Below, piece by piece: positions 37,001-49,404 of a DNA stretch of 64,000 nucleotides. The notes beneath the pieces are model-generated. The model searched no databases. It had not been told where the DNA came from and saw only the letters and a list, made by a program, of their open reading frames with translations. The position numbers and the translations under genes are program-made. Source of the DNA: Pseudovirgaria hyperparasitica (taxonomy: Eukaryota > Ascomycota > Dothideomycetes > Acrospermales > Acrospermaceae). The DNA lies in NCBI RefSeq assembly GCF_010093815.1, contig NW_022985572.1, forward strand, positions 1 through 64,000. The letters are read 5' to 3'. Each line of letters begins with the position of its first letter. The first letter of the stretch is position 1.

Positions 37001-37779
37001 TCAAGATGAGTCGAACGAGAAGTCTGCTTGCCGCATTACGCTCTTTTGTCGCAGAGCTCATATACTTGATACATAATGGGAGAACACGGAGAGGTACACT
37101 AGAGAGTGTTTGCGGCAGTTTTGGATGATCTAGTGATGTTTTCTCTTGAGTAATGGCAGTGGAGGAGATAGTCGCCAAGTCGAATGGAGCCAGCATCAAA
37201 TGAGACAGCCAAAGCAGAAGAACATACCGCTCTTGCCACGCGGATGCAGTCGTTATGTCTGAAGCTCGATCGTCATCGTGGCTCAAAATTTCGAGCTGCG
37301 ATAGAATGGTTTCTAAATATCGTGGTTCGTTGTTCAGAAAACCAACAATGACTTTCTGGCCGCGTACTTTACAGAACACATCGATGATCAGTCCTATGGC
37401 ACTGGAAAGCTGCACCTGTTGAGAGACTTGCTTATGTCTAGGGCTGTACTGTAGATACAGCAGGTATGCTTCGACCAATGGCGGAATAAGATACTTCAGG
37501 TGCGAGTCTAGTAATTGGGGGTCTTCCTGGAATGGGCTTATCTACCAGGGATCAGCAGTAGTCCGTATGAAATAGTGTCTCGAGCATTCCATTCGTGAGT
37601 CATACTAAAGCAAGGACTCGGTTCAAGTCTCGTTCCTTGATGCTATGGTGGACCGAGATTGTATGCGAGTTTGATTGGGACTTCTTCCAAAGACAGCGGC
37701 CCAAGAGAGTCCTCAGCTCAAGAAGATAAGAGCCAGAAGCCCGTTGAAGTTCGATGTCTTCCTCATGGGTAGACACCAT
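34081..37779 (-). CDS. Tubulin-folding cofactor D (TBCD/Cin1), 1178 aa, four exons
   Basis: Cofactor D binds beta-tubulin and assembles the tubulin heterodimer with cofactors C and E and Arl2. Exons: 37779-37606, 37541-34863, 34815-34255, 34203-34081. The introns are 64, 47 (34862-34816) and 51 nt and the sum of 3537 nt is in frame. The N-terminal part reads EDPQLLDSHLKYLIPPLVEAYLLYLQY, and the body is helical HEAT/ARM-like throughout, with ERYVLLLWLSHLMLAPFDL as a family block. The C-terminal region IVTTEGVSSYAYFKAFLALL ... FKSAILEGYVSAMG fits the TBCD C-terminal domain. The third intron has a weak donor (GTCGAC), so that junction is the least certain. The start is the ATG at 37779, because the frame upstream has only TTG. 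A Mutator-like element begins 144 bp upstream of this ATG. Confidence 0.9.
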
Positions 37780-37914
37780 ACTCAATCAGCCGGACACTTA
37801 CCACATGAGAGGTTGAGTGATGTATCTTGGGTTGTTCAATATTGTACCGTAGGAGTAAGGCTGTATCCGCGCCGTGCCAAGCATTTGTAGAGATCGGATC
37901 CTACCATCCAATCC

Positions 37915-37922
37915 CGCTACGC
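37915..37922. repeat. Target-site duplication of the Mutator-like element, left copy
   Basis: CGCTACGC lies directly before the first base of the left terminal inverted repeat (GAGGGTTCC). The same eight bases follow the right inverted repeat at 49618-49625. Confidence 0.85.
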
Positions 37923-38134
37923 GAGGGTTCCTCAAGCGTCCAGCGTATAAATGCGTATTTATACGTACAAAATGTAACGTCTGCGTACGGAATGTAACGT
38001 ACAGACTAAGCAGGTCAGCAGATCCAGACGCTCTATATGATTTTATATGGGGCGTTCGGATCGAGGGATACCCGAGACTTACCGAGTACATACCACACTT
38101 ATTTGTCTTTATTTATCTTCATTATCTTCATTTA
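37923..38134 (+). repeat. MULE left terminal inverted repeat
   Basis: It pairs with 49405-49617 in reverse complement. Conserved blocks include AGCGTATAAATGCG, CTGCGTACGGAATGTA, AGATCCAGACGCTCTATA and GGATCGAGGGATACCCGAGA. Differences are mainly C/T and G/A. The inner edge is approximate. Confidence 0.85.
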
Positions 38135-40148
38135 TTTACTTTCTTGACGCGTCGTGACTCCTTAATTCGTCTATACTATTATTATCCGTGGTATTAAGTA
38201 TTGAGTCTATCTACTCGTATAATTCATTACCGCTAGTAATTATAACGTTATTGTTAACGTCATAGTTGCTATTACTATTATAAGTGTTCTTAGCGCCAAC
38301 CTTATTACTATTACCTTCGCCTAGGTCTTACATTCTATTCTAAAATTAGTATAATTCTAGGTTATAGTTAAATACCGGGGGAGGTAGATTATCGATAAGA
38401 ATATCCTAAGTAGTCTTATTCGAGAGATCGCCGTCTACTTTAGAAAGTTATACACGAGTAACTACTTTAGAGCCTTTATTAATAATATAATTAGCCGCCT
38501 TAGTATACTTAATCTATGGTATTAAGTCGTTAACCTTAGAATTACTATCACTAGATATAAGGGTACTAGCGCCCTAAACCTTATCTAATATTCTATTAAA
38601 CTTATCCTTATTAAGGAGATCTCGAGTAGATACCTAAGTAAGTTTACCTATAGCTATAGATAGACTATTTATCTAGTCTAGTCTTATTCTATTACTCTAA
38701 TTAGGCTTAAACTAACGCGAATCTTTAAGTAGATTATACTAGATAGCCCTTAGTTTATTAATTATCTTACGTACTTAGAGTATATTGCGAGTTTCTCGTC
38801 GCGCTAAGCTCGTAGCCATCTCCTCGATATTACTATTCTTATCTCTTTAACTAAGTGTCTTATATACGTTATACCCGGCTTCTTTAAACTTAAGACTAAA
38901 GCCGTAGAGTACGTCTCCGTTAAGTATATCCCTAAATAGTATATAGCGGTACTAGAGGTAGCGATAGGGTAGGATATACCTTCTAAAAAAAAGGTAGTTA
39001 TAGTTAATAGAGTCTCTCTACGGCTTTAACGCTATACCGTTATTAACTTTACGTTAAGCGAATTAAATCTCTATACCTAGAAGCTTCTAAAATAGTAGAG
39101 GAAAGTCTTCTAAGCCTAGATATTAACGACTTAAGCTAAGTGTTTTAGTATAGAACTTAGTTACTCGTTTTCTACTCCTTATATCCTAACTTTTAACTTA
39201 CTAATCGAGCGCTAGAATAAGGCTAGTAATAGAGAACTTCGCCATTATCTTCTTTATCGCTAGGGTACGTGCTTTAATTATAGAGTGCTAGGCTTTAATA
39301 ATATTCGTGGTCGTAATCTAAAGTAATATAGGTAAGTATTACCGTGTAAATATCGCCTATAGATACTTCTTTAGCGTCTAATATACCTATATATACTTAG
39401 GTAAGTTAAATAGTAGCTTTTTTAAACGACGTTTACCTTCTACTCGTAGATTTAGGCCATTTTAAGTATCTTAAGGTCGTATATTAGTCGTTAATAGTAG
39501 TATAGAGTTATAAATAGATACTATAGATACCGTTAAGGATATTTTCCCCCACTTCGCGCTAGGCTTTTTAGAGCTAGAGAGTTGCCTTTTAGCGTTGGTA
39601 GACGTCTTAGTAGTAGAACGCATAGACGAATTTCTATTACTACTTTTTATAGCTTACTTAACTTCGAATTAACGCTCGGAATCTCTCTATAAATCTACGA
39701 GTCTCGCCCTTATCGCTACTACCCTCTCCTACTTCTTAATCGCTAGTATCTCTAAGGGATTTAGGTACTTTAGATCTCGTAGACACGCACGTATCGTAGT
39801 AATATTTATCGCCTTATTAAGCGACTTATTATAACCAATTTACGTATACTAATATATCGCCTATTTTAATAATCTCTATATATCTATATCCTTTACCTTT
39901 TCCTTAATTATATACTAAGAGTATACTATATAAAGGAACTATATTAGCTTTATTATACCCTCCTTAATACTAGGAAAAGCTTTATAAATTACGCGCTACT
40001 TAGCCGCCGAGTTATCCGTAAGGAAGTACCTTAGGTACTAGCTATTACCACGAGGTTAAATCTTACGATACTAACGCCTTAGCGTCTTTATAATAGTAGT
40101 AAGTATTCTACTCTTCTCTAACGTAGATAGTACGTATATACACGGGAG

Positions 40149-40153
40149 ATAAG
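40149..40153. repeat. Target-site duplication ATAAG of the nested LTR element, left copy
   Basis: ATAAG directly precedes the left LTR and is repeated directly after the right LTR (48186-48190). The exact match fixes the element ends. Confidence 0.85.
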
Positions 40154-40391
40154 TATAAAGAGTAAAGACGTGGGATAGCAGTCTAATAGTTCATAGAGAG
40201 ACATAGGAATGTATTTATGGAGTAATCTTACTCTTATACGAGGTTGATTCCTAACGAGCAGGAATCGGTTTATGCGGTCCACTTATATAGTAATATCGCT
40301 TAACTCAGCTAACTTAACCTAGCTCTAGCCACTACGTGGCTATATGGATTAGAATAGTCCATATAGATCCATTATAGTTCCCGTCCTAATA
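40154..40391 (-). repeat. LTR (3' LTR relative to the element's own strand)
   Basis: It has the same length (238 bp) as the partner at 47948-48185. By eye the two differ at about 18 sites, all C/T or G/A, the pattern expected of RIP rather than random decay. Confidence 0.85.
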
Positions 40392-40870
40392 ATATCCTTC
40401 TTCTTTTTATGCTTCGCCCCGAAGTACTTAAGTATATATAATCCTAAGTCTCTATAATCTATCGTGTACCTATATATCCGTGACTAAGTTTCTATAACGT
40501 TATAACCATCCTTAATATAGGTGAACTCGAGATTCTAGTTTACTTTTACTAGTTCATGTACGCGCTCATCCCTTGCTTCGTGGCTACTACCTAGGACATA
40601 TAATTACTACTTTAGTCGAGTATATATTTAGCTTCGCTCGCCTTTGATTTTATTCTCTAGTATATCCACCTCGCTCTTAAGGTAAGTCGTTAATTCATAT
40701 ACTATCTTCCCTAGTTTAGGTTTAGAAGGGTCTGTAGTGGTCTATTCTTATTAGAACCGGTCCTATATAACCCATTCGCGTTATTACGGTTACTAATTTA
40801 GCTTCGTTAATCGCCGTTAAGGGTGGACGAATATTCCTTTCTTAGATCTCCAGCTAACGTATATATATAG

Positions 40871-41287
40871 ATGTCTAATACTAGTCCTATCTCTAAGCCT
40901 ACCTCCTCCTCTCATAAGACTCGCTCTAAAGGTATCGCCTCCTCCCCGGCCACGCCGGCTAAGAAGCCTACCCATCGCGGTAGCATAAAGGCGCGCTCTA
41001 AGTCGGAGAAGAGAGTAGCCAGGGCTGCTGCTATTACTACCTCTATTACTAATGTGGCCACTAGTCGCTCTAATCCAGGTGATCCTAGTACTAAACTTAT
41101 GGATAAAGTGGTCGTAGGTTCTCCTCTCGCTCTAAAGCGCACGCCGCCTACTCTACCTCCTCTAGAGAATGAAGAAGATCTCGTCATAGACGATAATCGC
41201 GAGCCCTCGCGCTTACCCACGCCGCCGCCTCGCCGCTCTTCCTTCCGGTCTAACATGGACCGATTTAGTTACTCTAGGTCCTTTTAG
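40871..41287 (+). other. Open frame of 138 aa antisense to pol inside the nested Gypsy element
   Basis: An ATG at 40871 opens a Ser/Thr/Lys/Pro-rich frame (MSNTSPISKPTSSSHKTRSK; later TPPTLPPLENEEDLVIDD). It is disordered and basic and lies in the 3' region of the element, between the chromodomain trace and the 3' LTR, on the opposite strand to gag-pol. Further + strand coding-like sequence, including a heptad-like stretch, continues at about 41650-42190. Extra antisense frames in the 3' region are known in some plant Gypsy lineages. It is part of a fossil element; its role is unknown and it may be spurious. Confidence 0.45.
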
Positions 41288-42469
41288 GACCTTAATATTT
41301 ACTCTAAACCCTAGCCTACTAATAATGAGGCCTAGGTCGCTGAGGATACTAAACGTAGTCGCGGTTTACGCCATAGGAAAACGGCGAACTACGGTTCGAT
41401 ATACTATGAGTGTATTAAGGGCTATACGGCCGGCTCTAAATATCTCTTTCGCTCTAACTCTAGTATCAGCTACTACTCTACTAACCGCGACGGGCCTATA
41501 CGCCCTATCTTTACTCTACCTACCCGCTACCGCCGCTATACCGTGACTAGTAAGACTTGTCTATAGGTAAGTATAATAGGCTATCTTAATCTAGTGTAAT
41601 CTAAAGTAGTCCGCGCTAATATATTCTTAGGTTCCTATGCGTATATAAGATATATATAACGACCTTCGCGTCCGCGAGACCCTCGGGGGTCCTTATAGCC
41701 GCCTACCTACTATATAGAGGGAGTTTAGGGAGCGCTACAAGCTCTTCCTAGAGGTTATTAAAGTATAAGTTACGAGCACGTTAATTGTTTTTAACATCTA
41801 TTAATTTTTCTAGCCGCCGCGAGATCCCTAGCGCCTAGGCTACCTATTCTAGAGAGTCTATCCTAGCCATAGAGGCCGTAGAGAGGATTCGCTCTATCCC
41901 CCTCCGTCTATCTCGCGCTACTAACGGATCTCGTAAGAGGTCTACTATTTCTCCCTCTAAGTCGCCTCGTAAGAGGGTATATATTCCCTTCTAGATTATT
42001 CTAGATCGTGTTAGCTAACTTTAGACCTAGTCGCTACGCTCCGGCGCTTAAGGCTCTTCCCTCCAGGCTCTAACGGATCGGGTTATTACTCTAGAGGCTA
42101 AGGTCGTCGTCCTCCGCTACTATATCGTGCGGTTAGAGAGGACTATACTAGAGGTTAGGACGGATAATAAGATAGAGGAGTAGCTCTATGGTTCTAGCTC
42201 TATAGGTTTAGCTCTATGCCTAGCTCTATATATTCTAGATCTACTATAGGTGGTGCGCGCCGGCTCTGTTTGCCTAGCTTTTATCCATTTTAGTCCTTTT
42301 TAGACCGTTTAGATACCCGTCGGCTAGTTTCTAGCAATTTAATTCTTAACTTAACGATATTATATATGCGCTCGCTTAGCTTATAACTATCGGTTTCTAT
42401 ATTCTAATTTTCCTTAAGTTACCTAAGTGTGGGCACCGTATATAAATTAGTTTATCTCTATAAATTCCA

Positions 42470-42571
42470 TCAGAGCACCCGAACTAGTGGCCTAGTAGTT
42501 ATCGGTTCGGGTACTCTAACTTTTTATGTTTCGTGTTAAGAGTTTAATTCTATGGTAGGGTACCTTTTTTT
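42470..42571 (+). other. tRNA-like Pol III promoter motif pair (SINE-like fragment?)
   Basis: TGGCCTAGTAGT (42488-42499) resembles a tRNA A box, especially of the Ser/Leu type. GAGTTTAATTC (42540-42550) resembles a B box after C-to-T change, and a run of seven T follows at about 42564-42570, as a Pol III terminator would. A stem GAGCACCCGAAC / GTTCGGGTACTC (42472-42483 and 42504-42515) overlaps the A box. I cannot fold a full tRNA cloverleaf from it, so a tRNA-derived SINE head or chance are both possible. Confidence 0.3.
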
Positions 42572-43361
42572 AGGTTCTTGGTCCTATGTTTTTCTCGTGT
42601 ATAATAGTCCATATTAGTCCATTCTAGACTCTTCTATGTTATTCTATTATGGTATGTCGCGTCGTGTTCCTAAAATGGTTGTTTACGCTTTCTTCGCGTC
42701 TAGTAACTATACGACGCTTAAATTATGGGGCTGCCATATAGAGTTTTCCTAGTGCGCGTCTAGATTTCCTGGTTTGGCACTTCGTTCTCTATAGTATTCT
42801 TCTTCTTTTTACGACGACCGCGACGTCGCTATACTTATATTAATAATGCGCTATTCTGTATCTTTTGCTTATACGTAGCCATTATAGAACTTAAGATATA
42901 TACCGCTGGTTCCTAGGTGTCCTCGTCCTTAGTATAGTCCTTCTAACGGATTCTATATTTCTAAACACCGTCTTTATCGATCCCATGTTCGATAATATGG
43001 TCCACTTTAAACACGTCTAGTCTATCTTAGGGTATAATAGAGTGTAACTACACGTTAGTGCGGCCATACACGTTAGGTTAAAATCTTTCGAGTAGTGAGA
43101 CGTGGAACACGTTATAGATTCTTATATCGCTTCCTAAGTCGAGCTCGTAGGCTCTTATACTAATATAACGTTTGATTCGGAAGGGACCAGCCATTTTATA
43201 ATTAAGCTTCTTATTTACTCGCGACGTTCGTATATTACGGACGTTAAGAAGGACCTCGTCGCCCTCCTCGTACGTCTAATCCTTAGCTAACCTATTATAG
43301 TACTTTATATACGAGTCGTTTACTTATTAGATTATAGCGCGATAGTTACGTACGGTTTCGA

Positions 43362-44041
43362 NNNNNNNNNNNNNNNNNNNNNNNNNNNNNNNNNNNNNNN
43401 NNNNNNNNNNNNNNNNNNNNNNNNNNNNNNNNNNNNNNNNNNNNNNNNNNNNNNNNNNNNNNNNNNNNNNNNNNNNNNNNNNNNNNNNNNNNNNNNNNNN
43501 NNNNNNNNNNNNNNNNNNNNNNNNNNNNNNNNNNNNNNNNNNNNNNNNNNNNNNNNNNNNNNNNNNNNNNNNNNNNNNNNNNNNNNNNNNNNNNNNNNNN
43601 NNNNNNNNNNNNNNNNNNNNNNNNNNNNNNNNNNNNNNNNNNNNNNNNNNNNNNNNNNNNNNNNNNNNNNNNNNNNNNNNNNNNNNNNNNNNNNNNNNNN
43701 NNNNNNNNNNNNNNNNNNNNNNNNNNNNNNNNNNNNNNNNNNNNNNNNNNNNNNNNNNNNNNNNNNNNNNNNNNNNNNNNNNNNNNNNNNNNNNNNNNNN
43801 NNNNNNNNNNNNNNNNNNNNNNNNNNNNNNNNNNNNNNNNNNNNNNNNNNNNNNNNNNNNNNNNNNNNNNNNNNNNNNNNNNNNNNNNNNNNNNNNNNNN
43901 NNNNNNNNNNNNNNNNNNNNNNNNNNNNNNNNNNNNNNNNNNNNNNNNNNNNNNNNNNNNNNNNNNNNNNNNNNNNNNNNNNNNNNNNNNNNNNNNNNNN
44001 NNNNNNNNNNNNNNNNNNNNNNNNNNNNNNNNNNNNNNNNN
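43362..44041. other. Assembly gap (680 N)
   Basis: A run of N lies inside the nested Gypsy element, within its integrase region. The true length may differ from 680. Nothing can be said about the missing bases. Confidence 0.99.
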
Positions 44042-47000
44042 TAGTACTAACGAATTAAGCTTAGGGTACGTACATACCTAAAGTATCCTACTAGGTTAGC
44101 GTTATGGTATCGGCTAACTACGTTAAATCGCGCGTTGCCCGTCGGCATATAGCACTTTCTATCGTAGTAAAGTAAGCCGTCCACGAAGGTCTACTTATAG
44201 TCTACTTTAGTCTATAATAACCTATCTTGCTATATTTTATATAACTTTAAAACTATCGGGTCTGTCTTCTATAGATCCACGATTAACTAGGCGAGGTTAA
44301 TTGGACATTCACGCCGGGTATTATTGCCCTTCCCGACAGCGCTAATAAATGGTCTACTAGAGACTTCGGTACCGCGTCTTTGGTTACCGGCTTCGGTCTT
44401 AGAGATTTAATTACCGGCATTAATGTTAGTATCTCGCTAATCGCCTAATAACTTAAAATCTAACCTTATCCTTAAGAGTTGGGCCTATAGCTACTCTAGG
44501 ACCCTATGGCTACTATAATTCTAGGCGCCTTCTTTATAGTTAGGTCTTCTTAACATCCCATTAGCTAGATTTATACTTCTAGGTCGATGGTAGATTATAA
44601 AGTAAAAGTTCGCAAGCTACTTAGCCTATTAGACCTATTAACGGTTTAAAACCGTCGTGCTTATAAACCCCTTTAAGTTATAGTAATTAGTTAGTAACTC
44701 GACGTCATGCATAGCACCTTTAAGATAATATTACCACTATTTAAACGACTCTACTATTACTAGTAGCTCTTAGTCATAGATAGTGTATCTAGTCTTAACA
44801 TCGACCATTTTACGTGAGAAGAACGTAACTAGATACCATTAGACCTTTTTAGACTTAGTTAGTCTAGGCTAGGAGAGAATACCTAAGATTATAAATCCTA
44901 ACGCGTCGGTTTCGACGCGGATAGGTTTAGTTAGGTCGAAGTGCACTAGCAATAGAGCAGTTATAAATGCCTCTTTAATTTTCTCGAAGGAGGCCCTTTC
45001 GCCTTCTGACAATTCTATAGGCTACGATTTAATATTACGCTGTTTCTATCTACCGCGGACCGTAATAGACGAATCTATGGTAGTAGTGCGCGCGTTAAGC
45101 GGTACTACTAGCCGGGAGAAATGCTTAACGAATTTTCGGTAGTAATTAGCGAATCCGATAAAGACACGTATGTCTTAAACCGATTTTGGTTTAGGCTAGT
45201 CCACGATAGTAGCGACCCTATCCCTTTCCATAGTTATACCTTAATTAGTAATAACGAAGCTAAGAAAGTTAACGTGGTCCTAGTAGAACTCGTATTTAGA
45301 TAGCTTAATGTATAGCTTGTGTTTTTCTAGCCTATCTAGGACTACGCGTACGTGCTAGATATGTTCTTCTTCGTTATTAGAGAAGATAAGAATGTTATCG
45401 AGGTATATAATGCACGTCATGTCGAGTAGGCCTACCAGCGCGTTATTAATATACGCTTAGAAGGTTCCTAGCGCGTTAGTTAGTCTAAAAGAGACCACTA
45501 TATACTCGAAGTATCTATAACGGGTCCTAAACGCCGTTTTCTACTTATCGCCCTTCTTAATACATAGGCGGTAGTAGGCGTCGCGTAGATCGAGCTTAGT
45601 GAAGATCTTCGCGCGCCCTAGTCTATTAATAGACTCGGAGATAAGAGGTAGTAGGTAACGATTCTTTCGCGTGATGTTATTTAGACTATAGTAGTCGATA
45701 CATAGACGGAGACTCCTATCCTTCTTCTTTATAAAGAGAATTAGAGCTCCGGCTAGGGATATACTAGGCCTAATCCATCCTCGCGTAAGGTTCTTTTCGA
45801 TGTATTCTCGGAGGACCTATAGCTCGGGTTCTAATAGAGGGTAGATGGGTCCGTGTAGAGGTTATTAACTGTCTTCGAGGTTAATAGTAAGGTCGTTAGG
45901 TTAGTATTAAGGTAATTCGGACGAGTCGATCGCTAACACGATATATTAGTATATTTTATACTAATATAGTAGGTTTTCGTCTACTTTAATGCTAAGCTCT
46001 CTATTTTAAGTAAGTAAGAGGACGTAGATGGCGGAGATTACCTTTTCGTAGTCCTTCTAGAATTATTCGTCGTCGACTAGCTATACTAGGTTCTATTATA
46101 GTGGGTACATGCGCCAGCCAGCTGTTTTCTAGATGAAGTCTAGTTTCGGGTTATATTTTTCGAGCTACGGCATACCGAGGATCATGTTAAAGGGACTATC
46201 TACCACGATAAAGGTTGAGTAGTAGGGTTTCCACTTCCCCCCGCTATCCTAGATGCCGTATTTAATAGTATAGGTACCCTACGATTTAATAGGACTATCG
46301 ATACTATAGAAGGTGGCACCTATTAGTACTTAAATATCGACGTTAAGTTCTCGTGCTCGTTAAGTCGATATAACGTTAGTAGCTAAACCGCTATTAAGTA
46401 TTACGGTCTAATATTATCCACGAGGGACCTCGATAGGCCTAGCCTATAGTTTAATATACTAGTTGGCTAGTTATCCCTCTATTTTAGTTACGTCTATAAG
46501 TCGCGAGGGTTCCTCGTAGGTAGTTAGTTTTTTATATTATATACCGGGTAGTTAGGCGCGATGTGTCCTAGCTATTAGCACTTATAGCATATAACTAACT
46601 TAGTATCTATATTAGTATTCGGTGGTTTCCCTAAGCGGCACTTAGGTGCTATATGGCCTATTCTACTATAGGTGTAGTAGGTGACTTTAGGTCATTTATA
46701 TAAGTCGTTTCTCGCGTCTCGATATATTAACTAGTAGAAAGATCTACGGTACGGGCCTCGTCTTCTCGAGTTCGTAGAGTGGTAGCGCCCACGAGGTGTT
46801 CCGCGCGATCTATTACTAAACCGGTCCTCTTTAGACGATTTCGCATCGGATTAGATTAATAGGGATAGTCGTGCGCCTGTACGACGTTAGTTATTTATTA
46901 TACGCTAATGTCGTTCTGCGAGATTCGCGAGTGCCTAAAGGTCGGTAGAGATAGACGTTATAAAGTCGATGCGTTCCTTTACGCTCGGGTTAAGGGACCT

Positions 47001-47947
47001 TTTAAAGTCGTCGTATTATCGAACCATGCGATCTTCCTAGGCTTCTCTCTAAAGAGGTCGGAGGTATTTAAGGAGTTATAACGGGGATTATCTCTCTTAC
47101 TATTAAGTCTTAAAGATATGGCTCTAAGCCTATTCGCGTCGCTCGGCTCTATCGCCGAAGTATTAAAGAAGGAATTCGGTGAACGTGTCCTAGTTATGCG
47201 CATCCTTAGGGTATTTAATTCGATGTGCTATCCAACGTTCAGATAGCGTTAGGTCTAGGTAGTTCTATGCGAACCTAATCTTATTACTATCGTTCGTAAA
47301 TAGGTGGAAGAATCGGCTATACTAGTAAGCCTATTTATAAAAGCTCCTCCTAGTTTTACCGTCGAAGTAAGGTAGTTTCTTAGGCCGAGGTAACTAGGAT
47401 AGTAATAGACTTAGTTAGACTATTTCGGCTTAAGTTAGTCCATATTAGTGTAGGTTAGTTACTACTAGCACTAAAGCGTGTAGTACGGCTTCGAGTCTAG
47501 TAGTTCGTCCTTATACTTCGTCGAGTTCGCGAAGTTACTACTCGAGCTAAGCCTAATACTACCTCTCCGCGTGTAGCTTAGTATATACATTATCGTAAGG
47601 CGTGGTTAACGTTAGTCGGTTCTAATAAATTAATTCGTTAACGTTAATAGGGTCTAGTCTTATAGTAAGGATGGGTCTAGTATAGTATGAACTAGACCGC
47701 GATAGAGTATAATAGACTCCTTCCTTATTATCTAGGTAATCTTCTATAGTTATACGGAATGCCGTACTAGTTATTAGTACGATAGCCTATAGGGTATACT
47801 TATTAGTAGAGGTGGTCGTAGGGAGACTATTCTCTTTATTTAGATTTAGAGAGAGTCTCTCGTGTAAGGTAGTGCCACGGGTATTATAGCGCGTAGTAGG
47901 AGCTATCTCTATAAGCTACCGTCGTGCTATATAGAGAGGAATTAAAA

Positions 47948-48185
47948 TATAAAGAGTGAAGACGTGGGATAGTAGTCTAATAGTTTATAGAGAGATATAG
48001 GAATGTATTTATAGAGTAATCTTACTCTTATACGAGGTTGATTCCTAACGAGCAGGAATCGGTTTATACGGTCTACTTATATAGTAACATCGCTTAACTT
48101 AGCTGACTCAACCTAGCTCTAGCTACTACGTGGCTACATGGATTAGAATGGTCCATACAGGTCCATTATGGTTCCCGTCCTAACA
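47948..48185 (-). repeat. LTR (5' LTR relative to the element's own strand)
   Basis: It is the direct-repeat partner of 40154-40391. On the minus strand it begins TGTTAGGACGGG, so the canonical TG start is intact here. It is followed on the + strand by the duplicated ATAAG. Confidence 0.85.
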
Positions 48186-48190
48186 ATAAG
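48186..48190. repeat. Target-site duplication ATAAG, right copy
   Basis: It is identical to 40149-40153. The MULE transposase trace resumes immediately to the right. Confidence 0.85.
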
Positions 48191-49404
48191 AACCATAGAA
48201 GTCGCGAATTATCTAGGTATATAGATACTATCTTAACTTATTAGTTCTATAGGTGGCGTCTATTAAGGTAAGTTCGCCGTAGTTAATTAGCTACTCTAGT
48301 TGGTATTTCTAGACGAATACTAATAAAGATTTAATACTAGTTCGGTCATAGCGATAAGCGACAACTCTCTTATACCTCTAGTTACAATCTCTAAGCACCT
48401 CCTTAGCCTTATCTAGCTAACTATTAGCGCTTAGAGTATTACCCTAAAGTAGTCGATTAGGGCTATAGTTAACTACTTAAGCCTAGTTATAGATTTACCG
48501 TATAGTAAGGTAATTACCGCCAGCCTTACTAAGTTTAGAAACCTTACGTCCTATCTATAGATTCTTAAGACTCTAATAAAGATAAGCCTTTAATAGGCTT
48601 GGATTTAGCCTTATTATCTCGACTATACGATTACGTAAGCCATCGTTAAGCTTTAGACTATTAATACAATTAAGACTATAAGAGTACTTAGCTCTTCTTT
48701 AGTATTTTACTATTCTAATACTACTAGTAGTATTAAAAAACACTCGTATACTAGCTCTATACTACTTACTATTACGGATAGACTTTATTAAGGCCTTACG
48801 GAGGTTCTTAGGCGGACGAGGAGTATTAGTCTTACACTTAAGATAATAATTAAAGAAGGTAACCTTAATACCCTTAATAATCTCTATAGATTTCTTACTC
48901 TACACGTTACTAATGTATAGCTAGTAGGTATTCTACTACTATTATATTAATATAAGGCCATTAGATAGCGTGAATAACCTCTCTCTCTACTATATAATAC
49001 GCCCTAGGTTATTAAGGCTAGCGTGGTGATAGCGCTTAGTATAAGGTTACTTCTAGATAGCGATAGATAGTATAATATAAGTAATAGTAGACTACTAGCT
49101 TAGTGCCTAAGTTAAGGAAGTAGAGTTAGAAACGGTACTACCTAATTCGGTAGTATTCTAAGATTCTATAGCATTATGATCGCGAGATTCAATAGGTATA
49201 ATAACTTCTAGTAGCTATCTATTAGCTAATTCGGTAATAGTAACGTTACTAATAACAAGGTTAACGAGTTAAAGTATATTAGCTTTAACTTATAGAGTAG
49301 TATAAGATATCTTAACCTTAATATTAATAAGAATATACTAATATAGGTAGATTTACGGTATTAAAAGATAAGGAAATAGTAAGACGGTAATAAGGTATAA
49401 CACG

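Larger units (their letters stand above)
40154..48185 (-). mobile_element. Dead Ty3/Gypsy chromovirus nested in the MULE transposase
   Basis: Two 238-bp LTRs and a perfect 5-bp duplication (ATAAG) bound an 8-kb element transcribed on the minus strand. Parts in that direction: gag-like region (about 47500-46700), a zinc knuckle (about 46680-46560, GHIAPKC), protease (about 46500-46150), reverse transcriptase (about 45850-45200), RNase H and integrase (about 45000-43100, partly in the assembly gap), the integrase C-terminal block typical of chromoviruses (GDEVLLNVRNI, AYELDLGS near 43150-43260) and a chromodomain trace (about 43010-42870). A purine-rich tract (minus strand, about 40411-40395) sits next to the 3' LTR as expected for a polypurine primer. 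It is a fossil, RIP-mutated with many breaks in every domain, though less saturated than the 7-14 kb copy. It is younger than the MULE it sits in. Confidence 0.85.
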
